The notes beneath the pieces are model-generated. The model saw only the letters and a list, made by a program, of their open reading frames with translations, made no database searches and had not been told where the DNA came from. Shown here in pieces: positions 7,965 through 19,659 of a DNA stretch of 64,000 bases (position 1 is the stretch's first letter; every line of letters starts with the position of its first letter). Made by a program: the position numbers and the translations under genes. This DNA comes from Dinoroseobacter shibae DFL 12 = DSM 16493 (lineage in GTDB: Bacteria > Pseudomonadota > Alphaproteobacteria > Rhodobacterales > Rhodobacteraceae), in contig NC_009952.1 in assembly GCF_000018145.1 (NCBI RefSeq), positions 3,658,001 to 3,722,000 on the forward strand. Direction: 5' to 3'.

Positions 7965-9233
7965 ATGATTCCCAACGTGCAAAGCCCAACCCACCCGCCG
8001 GAGACCAGCGCAGGGCGCCGGTTGCAGGTTCTCGTGGTGGATGACAGCCGATTGCAGCGGCGCATCCTGTCGATGGCCCTGAAGAAGAAAGGCTACGATG
8101 TCTTCGAGGCCGAGGATGGCAATCACGGTTTCGAGATATTCAGCCAGAATCATATCGATATCGTGATAAGCGACTGGATGATGCCCGGCCTGTCCGGTCC
8201 GGACCTGTGTCGCAAACTCCGCGCTGTCGAGTCGGAGCACTACGTCTACATCATCTTGCTCACCACCAAGTCGGAGAAGGATGAGATCGCGCAGGGCTTC
8301 GATGCCGGGGCCGACGATTTCCTGTCCAAACCGGTTCATGCGGTCGAACTCATGGCGCGAATCACGGCTGGTGAGCGGGTCATGCGGATGGAACGGGAAC
8401 TGACCACGAAGAACCACCTGATCTCCGAAACCCTCGCGGAGCTGAAGACGCTCTATCATGCGCTCGACAGTGATCTGATCGAGGCCAAGAAGCTGCAGCA
8501 GTCGCTGGTGCGGGACAAGACGGGCACGTTCGGACGGGCCGATCTTGCCCTGATGCTTAAGTCCAGCGGTCACGTGGGGGGTGACCTCGTGGGGTTCTTC
8601 CCGATCAACGATTTTGAGGTGGGCCTCTATTCCCTCGATGTCTCCGGCCACGGGGTCAGTTCGGCACTGATGACCGCGCGCCTTGCCGGGGTGCTTTCGG
8701 GGTCCATGCCCGGCAAGAACATCGCGATCGAGGCTGACGGGGCGGGCCAACCGGTGGGGCGCGACCCCGGTGCCGTGGCCGCTGACCTCAACCGTTTGCT
8801 CCTCGAAGAGATGGAGACCGAGCATTACTTCACGATCATGCTGGGCATCCTGAACATCGATACCGGTGTGTTGCGCATGGTGCAGGCCGGTCATCCCCAC
8901 GGGCACTTGCTGCGCAACGGGGCGGGGTCCGATCTTCTGGGTGAAGGGGGCCTGCCGATCGGTCTGCTGGATGCCGCCGACTATACCAGCTTCACCGCGA
9001 CGCTCGCGCCGGGCGACCGGGTGCTGCTTGTCTCCGACGGGTTCACCGAATGCACCGATCCGGCGGGAAACATGCTCGATGACGAAGGCCTGGCCGCCTG
9101 GTTCGCGCAGCACCGGGATCTCGACGGCCCGGCCTTGATGGACATCCTGCCGCGCGACCTGGAGCGGTTCGCGCAGAGCACTGATTTCGGAGATGACATC
9201 TCCGCCTTGGTGCTCGATTTCGGCAGGGGCTGA
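7965..9233 (+). CDS. response regulator with SpoIIE-type PP2C phosphatase output
   Basis: 422 residues from the ATG at 7965; a TTG nine codons earlier is possible but less likely. An N-terminal receiver domain (about 20-140) carries the acidic pair Asp26/27, the phospho-acceptor Asp70 (VISDWMMPG) and the conserved Lys near residue 120 (SKPVHA). A helical linker leads to a SpoIIE/RsbU-like PP2C domain with metal-binding motifs GGDLVGFF, LDVSGHGVSSALMTARL and VSDGFTECTD. Architecture and length match RsbU/HsbR-type partner-switch phosphatases, which dephosphorylate an anti-sigma antagonist. No STAS or anti-sigma gene is adjacent. Confidence 0.88.
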   Translation: MIPNVQSPTHPPETSAGRRLQVLVVDDSRLQRRILSMALKKKGYDVFEAEDGNHGFEIFSQNHIDIVISDWMMPGLSGPDLCRKLRAVESEHYVYIILLTTKSEKDEIAQGFDAGADDFLSKPVHAVELMARITAGERVMRMERELTTKNHLISETLAELKTLYHALDSDLIEAKKLQQSLVRDKTGTFGRADLALMLKSSGHVGGDLVGFFPINDFEVGLYSLDVSGHGVSSALMTARLAGVLSGSMPGKNIAIEADGAGQPVGRDPGAVAADLNRLLLEEMETEHYFTIMLGILNIDTGVLRMVQAGHPHGHLLRNGAGSDLLGEGGLPIGLLDAADYTSFTATLAPGDRVLLVSDGFTECTDPAGNMLDDEGLAAWFAQHRDLDGPALMDILPRDLERFAQSTDFGDDISALVLDFGRG

Positions 9234-9261
9234 GCCGAGCATCCGACCCCGGCATACCGCT

Positions 9262-9714
9262 TCAGATCCGCCCGACGCTTCGGCCATAGGCCGCGACGGT
9301 CGCCCGGTCGCCCGCGCTTGCCAGTTCCTGCGCCGCCTCAGAGATCGGTAGCCAGAGCGGCAGGTGGTTTTCCTCCAGTGGCGGGCCCACCCGCAAGCCG
9401 GGCCGCCCAAGATAGATATGGCACAGCTTCTCTGCCCAGATCCGGTATTCGGGCATGAAGGTGAACCGCCGGAACACCCCCAGCTTCCGTTCCAGTCGCA
9501 TGGTCCAGCCGGTCTCTTCCAGAACCTCGCGATGCAACGCTGGCAGCGGCGCCTCGCCCGGGTCTATCCCGCCGCCGGGCAGCTGGATTTCCGTCTCCTG
9601 CCCGAACTGCACCGTGGTCAGCACCTGGTCGCCCCGCACCAGCAGCGCATAGGCCCCCGGCCGCCGCCTGTAGGCTTGCCCCGCGCGCACCGCTTCGCCA
9701 TACCGCCTGATCAT
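9262..9714 (-). CDS. NUDIX hydrolase
   Basis: 150 residues from the ATG at 9714, chosen because a GGAGG ribosome site sits five bases upstream; the frame is open 13 codons further. A complete NUDIX box is present (GGGIDPGEAPLP...REVLEETGW), matching Gx5Ex7REUxEExGU. The enzyme hydrolyses a nucleoside diphosphate linked to another moiety; the substrate cannot be told from the sequence. It lies back to back with hslO, with the start codons about 100 bases apart. Confidence 0.85.
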   Translation of the reverse strand: MIRRYGEAVRAGQAYRRRPGAYALLVRGDQVLTTVQFGQETEIQLPGGGIDPGEAPLPALHREVLEETGWTMRLERKLGVFRRFTFMPEYRIWAEKLCHIYLGRPGLRVGPPLEENHLPLWLPISEAAQELASAGDRATVAAYGRSVGRI

Positions 9715-9813
9715 ACCCGCCTCCAGCCTCGTGTCCCTGCACTTGGACCTCACACCGGCCCTCTCTATATTGACCCCTATGCCAGCCGCGCACTGCCCAA
9801 GGAAGGCCCCTCC

Positions 9814-10812
9814 ATGACACTTGCGTCAAAACTCGCCTGGGATGATACCGTCCTGCCGTTCCAGCTCGACCGTCCCGATATCCGGGGTCGGGTGGCACGG
9901 CTCGACGGCACGCTCGACGCCGTTCTGGCGCAGCATGACTATCCCCCGATGATCGAGGCCATGGTGGCCGAGGCCGCGGTGCTGACGGCCCTGATCGGCC
10001 AATCCATCAAGCTGCGCTGGAAGCTCTCTTTGCAGATCCGCGGCGACGGCCCGGCGCGCCTGATCGCGACCGACTTCTACGCTCCGGCCGAGCCCGGCGC
10101 GCCGGCCCGCATTCGCGCCTATGCCAGCTATGACGCCGACCGGCTCGCCCGCGAAACCGACGGCTTTGCCGCCATCGGCAAGGGCTATTTCGCCATCCTG
10201 ATCGACCAGGGCAAGGATATGGAGCCGTACCAGGGCATCACGCCGATCGCCGGGGGCAGCCTCTCGGCCTGTGCCGAGACCTATTTCGCCCAGTCGGAGC
10301 AACTGCCCACCCGGTTCTCGCTTTCCTTCGGGCGCAGTGCCGCGCCGGGCGAGGACGAGCATTGGCGCGCCGGGGGCGTGATGTTGCAACACATGCCCAA
10401 ATCCGCCGCCGAGGCCGCGCGCGAAGGCAGCGGGGAAGAAGGCCTGCTGCACCATGGCGATCTGCTCGACGGGGCGGAGAACGAGGACTGGACCCGGGCC
10501 AATGTGCTGCTCGACACTGTCGAGGAGATGGAGCTGATCGGCCCCCACGTGTCCCCCGCCGAGCTGCTCGTGCGGCTCTTTCACGAGGAAGGGCCGCGGG
10601 TCTACGAAGCCCTGCCGGTGCAGTTCGGCTGCACCTGTTCCGAGGCGCGGGTGCGGCAAAGCCTGTCGATCTATTCCGCCAAGGATATCGGCCACATGAC
10701 CACGGACGAGGGTATCGTCACCGCCGATTGCCAATTCTGCGGCGCCCATTACGAATTCCGTCCGGAAACTCTCGGGTTCGAGGCGGTGGAGGGACCAGAT
10801 GCCTCTGGATGA
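9814..10812 (+). CDS. hslO: redox-activated chaperone Hsp33
   Basis: 332 residues from the ATG at 9814 (AAGGAAGG ribosome site upstream). It holds unfolded proteins under oxidative stress. The C-terminal zinc switch is visible as GCTCSEA and DCQFCGAHYEF, i.e. CxC plus CxxC, which release Zn and form disulfides on oxidation. It overlaps the following NUDIX gene by 14 bases and begins a run of closely packed genes that continues to the ABC transporters. Confidence 0.93.
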   Translation: MTLASKLAWDDTVLPFQLDRPDIRGRVARLDGTLDAVLAQHDYPPMIEAMVAEAAVLTALIGQSIKLRWKLSLQIRGDGPARLIATDFYAPAEPGAPARIRAYASYDADRLARETDGFAAIGKGYFAILIDQGKDMEPYQGITPIAGGSLSACAETYFAQSEQLPTRFSLSFGRSAAPGEDEHWRAGGVMLQHMPKSAAEAAREGSGEEGLLHHGDLLDGAENEDWTRANVLLDTVEEMELIGPHVSPAELLVRLFHEEGPRVYEALPVQFGCTCSEARVRQSLSIYSAKDIGHMTTDEGIVTADCQFCGAHYEFRPETLGFEAVEGPDASG

Positions 10813-11398
10813 TCTTGTCCGGCGGGTCGATCTGGCCCTGCGCACCCCGCGCGGCGGCTCCTCCGATTTCGACCTGAACCCGGATTTCCGGCTCACCCAG
10901 GAGCGCAAGCTTCGTCCGGCCGCGGTGCTGGTCCCGCTGATCGAGGGGCCGAACGGCGTGGAGCTGGTACTGACCAAACGGTCGTCGCGGCTGAAGCATC
11001 ATCCGGGCCAGATCGCCTTTCCCGGTGGCAAGGTCGAGAAAAGCGATGCCTCCCCCACCGCCGCGGCCCTGCGCGAAGCCTGGGAAGAGATCGCCCTGCC
11101 GCCGGAGGCCGTGCGCATCCTCGGCGCGTTGCCCTGCCATGAGACCGTGACCAGCTTCAACATGCACCCCTATGTGGGCCTTGTGACCGACCCGGTAGAG
11201 CTTGTGCCCGAAGCCGGGGAGGTGGCCGAGGTGTTCCGCGTCCCTCTCTCCCATGTCACCGATCCGGCCCGGTTCCGGGTCGAACGTCGGCTCTGGCAGG
11301 GCAAGTGGCGGCATTTCTACACGGTGCCTTACGGTCCCTATTACATCTGGGGGGCGACCGCGCGGATCCTGCGGGGGTTTGCCGACGCGCTGCAATGA
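10799..11398 (+). CDS. NUDIX hydrolase, CoA pyrophosphatase type
   Basis: 199 residues. The sequence shows the NudL/CoA-diphosphatase features: the segment HHPGQIAFPGGKVEKSD followed by AALREAWEEIALPPE. Members split CoA into phosphopantetheine and 3',5'-ADP. The ATG lies inside the end of hslO after a GGAGG site, and its stop overlaps the cca start (ATGA). The substrate assignment comes from family resemblance only. Confidence 0.85.
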   Translation: MPLDDLVRRVDLALRTPRGGSSDFDLNPDFRLTQERKLRPAAVLVPLIEGPNGVELVLTKRSSRLKHHPGQIAFPGGKVEKSDASPTAAALREAWEEIALPPEAVRILGALPCHETVTSFNMHPYVGLVTDPVELVPEAGEVAEVFRVPLSHVTDPARFRVERRLWQGKWRHFYTVPYGPYYIWGATARILRGFADALQ

Positions 11399-12543
11399 GC
11401 GTTCTCGCCAGCCGACTGTCCCATCCGGGCGCGCAGCACGTGCTGGGCGTGCTGACCGGGGCGGGCCACGCGGCCTATTTCGTGGGCGGCACCGTGCGCA
11501 ACGCCCTGATCGGGGCGCCGGTCACCGATTTCGACATCGCCACCGCCGCCCTGCCGCAGCAGGTGCAAACCCTGGCCGAGGATGCAGGGATCAAGGTCGT
11601 GGCCACCGGGATCGACCATGGCACCCTGACCCTCGTGCTCGACAAGACCCCGTTCGAGGTCACCACCTTCCGCCGCGATGTCGCCACCGATGGCCGCCGC
11701 GCCACCGTGGCCTTTGCCAAGGACGTGGCCGAGGATGCGCGACGCCGCGATTTCACCATGAACGCGCTCTATGCCACGGCGGCGGGGGAGGTGGTCGACC
11801 CCTTGGGCGGGCTGCCGGATCTCGAGGCGCGGAAGGTTCGTTTCATCGACGATCCCGAGGCCCGGATCCGCGAGGATTACCTGCGGATCCTGCGCTTCTT
11901 CCGCTTCACCGCCTGGTATGGCGACCCGGCCAAGGGGATCGACGCCGAGGGGCTGACGGCCTGCGCGGCCCTTGCCGACGGCCTGCAAACCCTGTCGACG
12001 GAGCGGGTGACCGCCGAACTGTTGAAGCTGCTGGCCGCCCCCGATCCGGCCCCGGCCGTGGCCTCCATGGGCCAGAGCGGCATCCTCTCCCGGGTGTTGC
12101 CGGGGGCCGCCGATACCGCGCTGGCACCGCTCGTTCATCTTGAACCAACGCTCGATCTTGCGCCCGACGGCCTCCGCCGCCTTGCCGCGCTGGGCGGGGA
12201 TGCGGGCGGTCTGCGCCTCTCCAAGGTACAGGCCCGACATCTCGCCACGCTCCGGTCCGAGAGCGGCGGCAATGATACCGCGCTGCACCTTGGCCAGCGG
12301 CTCGGGCCCGAGACCGCGGCGGAGGTGCTGGCCTTGCGCGCCGCATCCCTTGGCCAGCCGATCCCGCCGAATGCCCGCTCCGACATCGCCCGGGGGGCCG
12401 CGGCGACCTTCCCGGTGCGGGCGGCCGATCTTCCCGCCGATCTCGAAGGCCCGGCCATCGGCGCGGCCCTGGGCATACTCGAAGCGGCCTGGCGCGCGTC
12501 GGACTTCCGCCTCGACCGGGAGGCCCTGCTCGCGCGCTTGTGA
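11395..12543 (+). CDS. cca: CCA tRNA nucleotidyltransferase / poly(A) polymerase family
   Basis: 382 residues. The class II nucleotidyltransferase head has the GG motif (YFVGGTVRNALIG) and the catalytic DFD (VTDFDIATAALP). The RRDFTMNALY motif and the nucleotide-selecting region (EDYLRILRFFRF) follow. It adds or repairs the 3' CCA of tRNA. It is translationally coupled to the preceding NUDIX gene through an ATGA overlap. The frame is open further upstream, but that is the NUDIX gene. Confidence 0.92.
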   Translation: MSVLASRLSHPGAQHVLGVLTGAGHAAYFVGGTVRNALIGAPVTDFDIATAALPQQVQTLAEDAGIKVVATGIDHGTLTLVLDKTPFEVTTFRRDVATDGRRATVAFAKDVAEDARRRDFTMNALYATAAGEVVDPLGGLPDLEARKVRFIDDPEARIREDYLRILRFFRFTAWYGDPAKGIDAEGLTACAALADGLQTLSTERVTAELLKLLAAPDPAPAVASMGQSGILSRVLPGAADTALAPLVHLEPTLDLAPDGLRRLAALGGDAGGLRLSKVQARHLATLRSESGGNDTALHLGQRLGPETAAEVLALRAASLGQPIPPNARSDIARGAAATFPVRAADLPADLEGPAIGAALGILEAAWRASDFRLDREALLARL

Positions 12544-12603
12544 CACCGGTGGCTTTTGCACGCGCGGCCCCTATATTGCAGGGACAGCCCAAGGACTGCC
12601 CCC

Positions 12604-14444
12604 ATGTTCCGCTTTTTCGAACGTCTCGTGGACCCCTATGTGGCGTACCCCGAGACGGATTGCCCACCCACGCGCCTCTGGCCCTTCATGCTTTCCTGGT
12701 CGCGCCCGTTTCGCGGCCTCTTTGTCGTGGCCGGGGTCATGTCGCTGCTGGTGGCGGCGGTGGAGATCGCGCTGATCTACTACATGGGCCGGGTGGTCGA
12801 CCTGCTCTCGACCAGCAGCCCGGCAACCGTCTGGGCCGACCACGGCACCGAGCTGATCTTCGTGGCCCTGTTCATCCTGCTCTTCCGGCCCGCGCTGCAG
12901 GCGCTCGACGTGTTGCTCCTGAACAACGCGATCCTGCCGAATTACGGCACGCTCTTCCGGTGGCGCGCTCATCGCCAGGTGCTGCGACAGTCGGTCGGCT
13001 GGTTCGAGAACGACTTCGCCGGCCGCATCGCCAACCGGATCATGCAGACCCCGCCCGCCGCGGGCGAGGCGGTGTTCCAGGTCTTCGACGCGATCAGCTT
13101 CGCGCTGGCTTACCTGATCGGGGCGGCGATCCTGCTCGCCGGAGCCGATCCGCGCCTCGCGATCCCGCTGATCGTATGGTTCGTGCTCTACGGCGCGCTG
13201 GTGCGCTGGACCATCATCAACGTGGGCCCCGCCTCCAAGGCCAGCTCCGACGCCCGGTCCGAGACCACGGGCCGGGTGGTCGATGCCTATACCAACATTC
13301 ACGCGGTCAAGCTTTTCGCCCATCACGACCGGGAGCTCGCCTACGCCAAGGACGCGATCGAGAAGACCCGCACCACCTTCGCCCGCGAGATGCGGATCTT
13401 CACCACCATGGACATTGTTCTGGTGATCCTGAACGGCCTGCTTATCGTCGGCGTGGTCGGCTGGGCGATCCTGATGTGGGTGCAAGGCACGGCCTCGGTC
13501 GGCGTGGTGGCCGCCGCGACCGCCCTGACCCTGCGGCTGAATGCCATGACCGGCTGGATCATGTGGGCGGTCTCGACCTTCTTCCAGAACCTCGGCGTGA
13601 TCGCCGAAGGGATGGAAACCATCGCCCAACCCATCACCCTCGTGGATGCACCGAACGCCGGGCCCCTGTCCCTGACAAAGGGCGAGATCACCCTCGACCG
13701 GCTCAGCCACCATTACGGGCAGGGCGCAGGCGGGCTCGATGCCATTTCCCTGACCCTGAAACCCGGGGAAAAGGTCGGCCTCGTGGGCCGCTCCGGCGCC
13801 GGAAAATCGACCCTCGTCAAGCTGCTCTTGCGGTTCTACGACCCCGATGGGGGCCGCGTTCTGATCGACGGGCAGGACATCGCCACCGTCACCCAGGACA
13901 GCCTGCGCGCCCGGATCGGCATGGTGCAGCAGGACAGCGCGCTCCTGCACCGCTCTGTCCGGGACAACATCCTCTATGGCCGCCCCGAGGCGACCGAGGC
14001 CGAGATGATCGCCGCCGCCAAGCGCGCCGAGGCCCATGACTTCATCCAGACCCTGCGCGACCCCCAGGGCCGCACCGGTTACGACGCCCATGTGGGCGAA
14101 CGGGGCGTGAAGCTGTCCGGCGGGCAGCGGCAGCGGATCACGCTCGCCCGCGTCATCCTCAAGGACGCGCCGATCCTGATCCTGGACGAAGCCACCTCCG
14201 CACTCGACAGCGAGGTGGAAGCCGCCATCCAGAACACGCTCTACGGCGTGATGGAGGGCAAGACCGTCATCGCCATCGCCCACCGCCTGTCCACCATCGC
14301 GCAGATGGACCGCATTCTCGTGCTTGACGAGGGCCGCGTCATTGAGGACGGCACCCATGCCGGGCTGCTCGCGGCGGGCGGGCTATATGCAAGCTTCTGG
14401 GCCCGCCAATCCGGCGGGTTCATCAACACGGCGGAGGCCGCGGA

Positions 14445-14448
<4 letters not shown>
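12604..14448 (+). CDS. ABC exporter half-transporter 1 (MsbA-like)
   Basis: 614 residues from the ATG at 12604 (AAGGA upstream). An N-terminal membrane domain with about six hydrophobic segments (residues roughly 35-330) is followed by an ATPase domain with Walker A GLVGRSGAGKSTLVK, signature KLSGGQRQRITLARV, Walker B ILILDEATSALDSEVE and the H-loop AIAHRLSTIAQMD. It overlaps the next, equally long paralog by four bases, so the two probably form a heterodimeric exporter. The substrate is unknown; lipids, drugs or peptides are possible. Confidence 0.9.
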
Positions 14449-16289
<1,841 letters not shown>

Positions 16290-16329
16290 CCCCGTTGCCC
16301 GACGCCCGCGCGGCCGCTAAAGCCCGGGC

Positions 16330-17574
16330 ATGTCCGAGACACAACCCGATACGCTGACCATCACCCGCCTCGGCCTGCACGGCGACGGGATCGCCCCCGG
16401 CCCGGTCTATGCCGCCCGCACCCTGCCGGGCGAGGAGATCCGCGGTGAGATCACCGGCGACCGTATCGCCGCGCCCAAGATCGTCACGCCCTGCCCGAAC
16501 CGGGTAAAGCCGCCGTGCCCGCACTACGCCCGCTGTGGCGGTTGTGCCTTGCAACACGCCGCCGACCCGTTCGTGGCCGACTGGAAGGTTCAGGTGGTGA
16601 TCGACGCGCTCTCCGCCCACGGTCTCAGCGCGCCGATGCGCCCGATCCGGACCTCGCCGCCGCGCACCCGCCGCCGTGCGACCCTATCGGGCCGACGGCT
16701 GAAAAAGGGCACACTCCTGGGCTTCCACACCCGCGCCAGCGACACGATCGTGGACATCCCCGGCTGCGAGGTGCTCGCCCCCGCGATCACCGAAGCCCTC
16801 CCAAGCCTCGCCGAATTCCTGCCCCTGCTAGGCTCTCGCAAAGGGGAATTGGCCCTCGCCGTCACCGTCTCCGAGGCCGGGCTGGACGTGGACATCCGCG
16901 GCGGCAAACCGCTTGACCCCGCTCTGCGCCTGTCGCTCACCGCGCTGACCCAGCGGCTCGACCTCGCGCGGCTCAGCCTCGATGGCAAGGTGTTTCTCAC
17001 CCTTCGCCCGCCCGCCCAACACTTCGGCCCCGCCAGTGTCACACCGCCGCCGGGCGCCTTCTTGCAGGCCACCGCCCCGGGCGAGGCCGCCCTGCTGGCC
17101 GCGGTGACCGAGGCCGTCGGCCCCGCCAGGCGCATCGCCGACCTCTTCGCAGGTTGCGGCACCTTCGCCCTGCCGCTGGCAACCCGGGCCGAGGTTCACG
17201 CGGTCGAGGGCGATGCCGACATGCTCGCGGCGCTCGACGCGGGCTGGCGCAAGACCCCGGGTCTGTCCAAGGTCACCACCGAGGCGCGCGACCTCTTCCG
17301 CCGCCCGCTCCTGCCCGACGACCTCGCGCGCTTCGGCGCCGTGGTCATCGACCCGCCCCGCGCCGGCGCCGAGGCGCAGACCGCGGCCTTGGCCTCCGCC
17401 CAACCCGACCGCATCGCTGCCGTGTCCTGCAATCCGGTTACCTTCGCCCGTGACGCCAAAACACTTTGTGACGCGGGCTACGCCCTGCGCTGGGTGCAAG
17501 TGGTGGACCAGTTCCGCTGGTCCCCGCATGTGGAGCTTGCGGCCGCCTTCACCGCGCCCCATATCCAGCCCTGA
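16330..17574 (+). CDS. class I SAM-dependent RNA methyltransferase (TrmA/RlmD family)
   Basis: 414 residues. The N terminus (ITRLGLHGDGIA) resembles a short TRAM domain. The cysteines in PPCPHYARCGGC match the [4Fe-4S] site of RlmD/RumA-type 23S rRNA m5U methyltransferases. The SAM-binding motif is IADLFAGCGTFALPLA, the catalytic Cys is in AAVSCNPVTFARD, and the preceding motif is VIDPPRAG. The exact base methylated cannot be told, because several RlmD-like subfamilies coexist in alphaproteobacteria. Confidence 0.88.
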   Translation: MSETQPDTLTITRLGLHGDGIAPGPVYAARTLPGEEIRGEITGDRIAAPKIVTPCPNRVKPPCPHYARCGGCALQHAADPFVADWKVQVVIDALSAHGLSAPMRPIRTSPPRTRRRATLSGRRLKKGTLLGFHTRASDTIVDIPGCEVLAPAITEALPSLAEFLPLLGSRKGELALAVTVSEAGLDVDIRGGKPLDPALRLSLTALTQRLDLARLSLDGKVFLTLRPPAQHFGPASVTPPPGAFLQATAPGEAALLAAVTEAVGPARRIADLFAGCGTFALPLATRAEVHAVEGDADMLAALDAGWRKTPGLSKVTTEARDLFRRPLLPDDLARFGAVVIDPPRAGAEAQTAALASAQPDRIAAVSCNPVTFARDAKTLCDAGYALRWVQVVDQFRWSPHVELAAAFTAPHIQP

Positions 17575-17590
17575 CCAAGAGGAAATCCCC

Positions 17591-18379
17591 ATGACGGACC
17601 TGCGCGCGCGGCTGGCGGACTGGATCGAGTCCCCCCGCATCCGAAACTTCATCATCACCGTGATCATCGTGAACGCAGTGCTCCTGGGCATGGAAACCTC
17701 GCCTGCGCTCATGGCGGCGGCGGGCGGGCTGATCGTCACGCTGGACAAGATCTGCCTCGGCATCTTCGTGGTGGAACTGGCGATCAAGCTCTTCGCGCTG
17801 GGCGGGCGCTTCTTCCGCTCCGGCTGGAACATCTTCGACTTCCTGATCGTCGGGGTCGCCATCGTGCCCGGCGCGCAGGGCTTCTCGGTCCTCCGCGCGC
17901 TCCGCATCCTGCGGGTGCTGCGCGTGATCTCGGTCGCTCCGCGCCTGCGCCGGGTGGTCGAGGGCTTCGTGACCGCCCTGCCGGGGATGGGGTCGGTGTT
18001 CCTCTTGATGGCGATCATCTTCTATATCGGCGCGGTCATGGCGACCAAGCTCTTCTCGGCCAGCTTCCCCCAGTGGTTCGGCGATCTCGGCCGCTCGGGC
18101 TATTCGCTGTTCCAGATCATGACGCTGGAGTCGTGGTCCATGGGCATCGTCCGCCCGGTGATGGAGGTCTACCCCTATGCCTGGATGTTCTTTGTCCCGT
18201 TCATCATGGTCACCACCTTCGCCGTGGTGAACCTGCTGGTCGGTCTGATCGTGAACTCCATGCAGGAGGCCCATTCCGCCGAAGAGGTCGCCGCCACCGA
18301 TGCCTACCGGGATGAGGTGATGGCCCGCCTCAAGGCCATCGAAGAGGCCCTCGCGAAACGTCCCCCGCCAAATTCGTGA
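17591..18379 (+). CDS. bacterial voltage-gated sodium channel (Nav/NaChBac family)
   Basis: 262 residues from the ATG at 17591 (AGAGG site upstream), the usual length of one-domain bacterial Nav channels, four copies of which form the pore. Helices S1-S6 are recognisable. S4 has regularly spaced arginines (RALRILRVLRVISVAPRLRR). The selectivity filter TLESWSM is the Na-selective signature known from NavAb/NavMs. The C-terminal tail after S6 (about residues 225-262) is a predicted helix for tetramer assembly. In known bacteria such channels support motility, chemotaxis or pH homeostasis; the neighbours give no hint. Confidence 0.92.
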   Translation: MTDLRARLADWIESPRIRNFIITVIIVNAVLLGMETSPALMAAAGGLIVTLDKICLGIFVVELAIKLFALGGRFFRSGWNIFDFLIVGVAIVPGAQGFSVLRALRILRVLRVISVAPRLRRVVEGFVTALPGMGSVFLLMAIIFYIGAVMATKLFSASFPQWFGDLGRSGYSLFQIMTLESWSMGIVRPVMEVYPYAWMFFVPFIMVTTFAVVNLLVGLIVNSMQEAHSAEEVAATDAYRDEVMARLKAIEEALAKRPPPNS

Positions 18380-18455
18380 TTGGCCCGGCGGCGGAAAATC
18401 TGGCATCCTGCATGACAATAATAAAATTGTAATCTCTCTCGAGCAGGCTTCCATA

Positions 18456-18956
18456 ATGACCCTTTCCCGCCGCGTCCTGCTGCTGGGCCTCGCCTTGGGG
18501 CTGTCCGGCTGCGGATCCTCGAAATTCCTGGACTATGAAGGCCCGGAGGTGACGCGCATCGTCGTCTTCAAGGGCGAGCGCCGCATGTACCTGATGAACG
18601 AGGACAGGGTCCTGCGCGGCTTCGACATCGATCTGGGTTTCGCGCCCGAAGGCCACAAACAGGTCGAAGGTGACGGCAAGACGCCCGAGGGGCGCTACCG
18701 CATCGACCGGCGCAACCCCAACAGCAGTTTCCATCTGTCGCTCGGCATCTCGTACCCCAACACGGCGGACGTGGCGCGGGCGCGGGCCATGGGTCAAAGC
18801 CCCGGAGGCAATATCTTCATCCATGGCCAGCCGAACCTGCTGGGCCCCCAGACCGAGGAAAACTGGACGGCCGGCTGCATCGCCGTCACCAACGCCGAGA
18901 TGGAAGAGATCTATGCCATGGTCGAGGACGGCACGGTGATCGACATCTACCCCTGA
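18456..18956 (+). CDS. L,D-transpeptidase (YkuD) lipoprotein
   Basis: 166 residues. The signal peptide ends in the lipobox LSGC (Cys19), so the mature protein is lipid-anchored in the periplasm. The YkuD catalytic region is visible: His in NIFIHGQPN and the nucleophile Cys in WTAGCIAVTNAEM. Such enzymes make 3-3 peptidoglycan cross-links or attach proteins to peptidoglycan; short family members like this one (also annotated as murein L,D-transpeptidase family) may instead hydrolyse. A second YkuD gene lies 0.7 kb downstream. Confidence 0.88.
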   Translation: MTLSRRVLLLGLALGLSGCGSSKFLDYEGPEVTRIVVFKGERRMYLMNEDRVLRGFDIDLGFAPEGHKQVEGDGKTPEGRYRIDRRNPNSSFHLSLGISYPNTADVARARAMGQSPGGNIFIHGQPNLLGPQTEENWTAGCIAVTNAEMEEIYAMVEDGTVIDIYP

Positions 18957-18960
18957 CGGA

Positions 18961-19491
18961 TCAGGCGTTGGGGACGATCCGTGGCCCGGCGCCACCCAGA
19001 ACCAGCGTCCACCACAGTTTGCCGCTGGGTTCCTGGTACCAGGCAAACCCCATGTCGCGGGCGGCCGGGTCCAGGATCACGTCGCGGGTGGCGGGCTCTG
19101 CCATCCACGCGGCCAGGGTTTCCAGCTCGGTCTCGAAGGTTTCCGAGATCAACTCCCCGCGAAACTGGCCCGGATAGCCGGCACGGGCGGCCCGCTCCAG
19201 GGGCGAGGATCCGTCCGAACCGAAATGCCAAGGCCGGTTCTGCACGGCCATGTCGCGCGCATGGGTCGCCGCGGCGGCGGTCAGCTCCGCGTTCAGGGCC
19301 AGCTGCGGCAAACCCGCCGCCTGGCGCAGCACGTTGACCGAATCAAGCATGGCGAACTGGATGCGCCCGGTGTCTGCGGCGCGGATGTTGTAGACCTGCG
19401 GCAGGGGTTTGCCGTCTGCGCCCAAAGTGGGCGGCGGCGGTGAACAAGCGGCCAGCGCAAGCAGCACAAGGCTCAAAAGAACGCGAAACAT
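18961..19491 (-). CDS. CAP/SCP-domain lipoprotein
   Basis: 176 residues. The signal peptide has the lipobox LAAC (Cys16). The rest matches the CAP (SCP/PR-1) fold: the helix with LNAELTAAAATHARDMA, the conserved HF (RPWHFGSDG) and the late ARDMGFAWYQ...WWTLVLGG strand. The function of bacterial CAP proteins is mostly unknown; they are extracytoplasmic. It is convergent with the first L,D-transpeptidase (four bases between stops) and divergent from the second, so it may belong to a cell-envelope group. Confidence 0.82.
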   Translation of the reverse strand: MFRVLLSLVLLALAACSPPPPTLGADGKPLPQVYNIRAADTGRIQFAMLDSVNVLRQAAGLPQLALNAELTAAAATHARDMAVQNRPWHFGSDGSSPLERAARAGYPGQFRGELISETFETELETLAAWMAEPATRDVILDPAARDMGFAWYQEPSGKLWWTLVLGGAGPRIVPNA

Positions 19492-19659
19492 GGCCCCAAT
19501 CCCGGTTTTTTACGTCGTTCCCCCTGTCCTATGCGAAATTGGCTACCCGATCCAAGGGGGCTCGCCGCCCTTTGGCCATGACAGCCGTGTGAATTGCACT
19601 TTTCCGGTGATATTCGTATCTTCCGCACAACAATGTGACATCTGAGGAGCAGTCAGACC

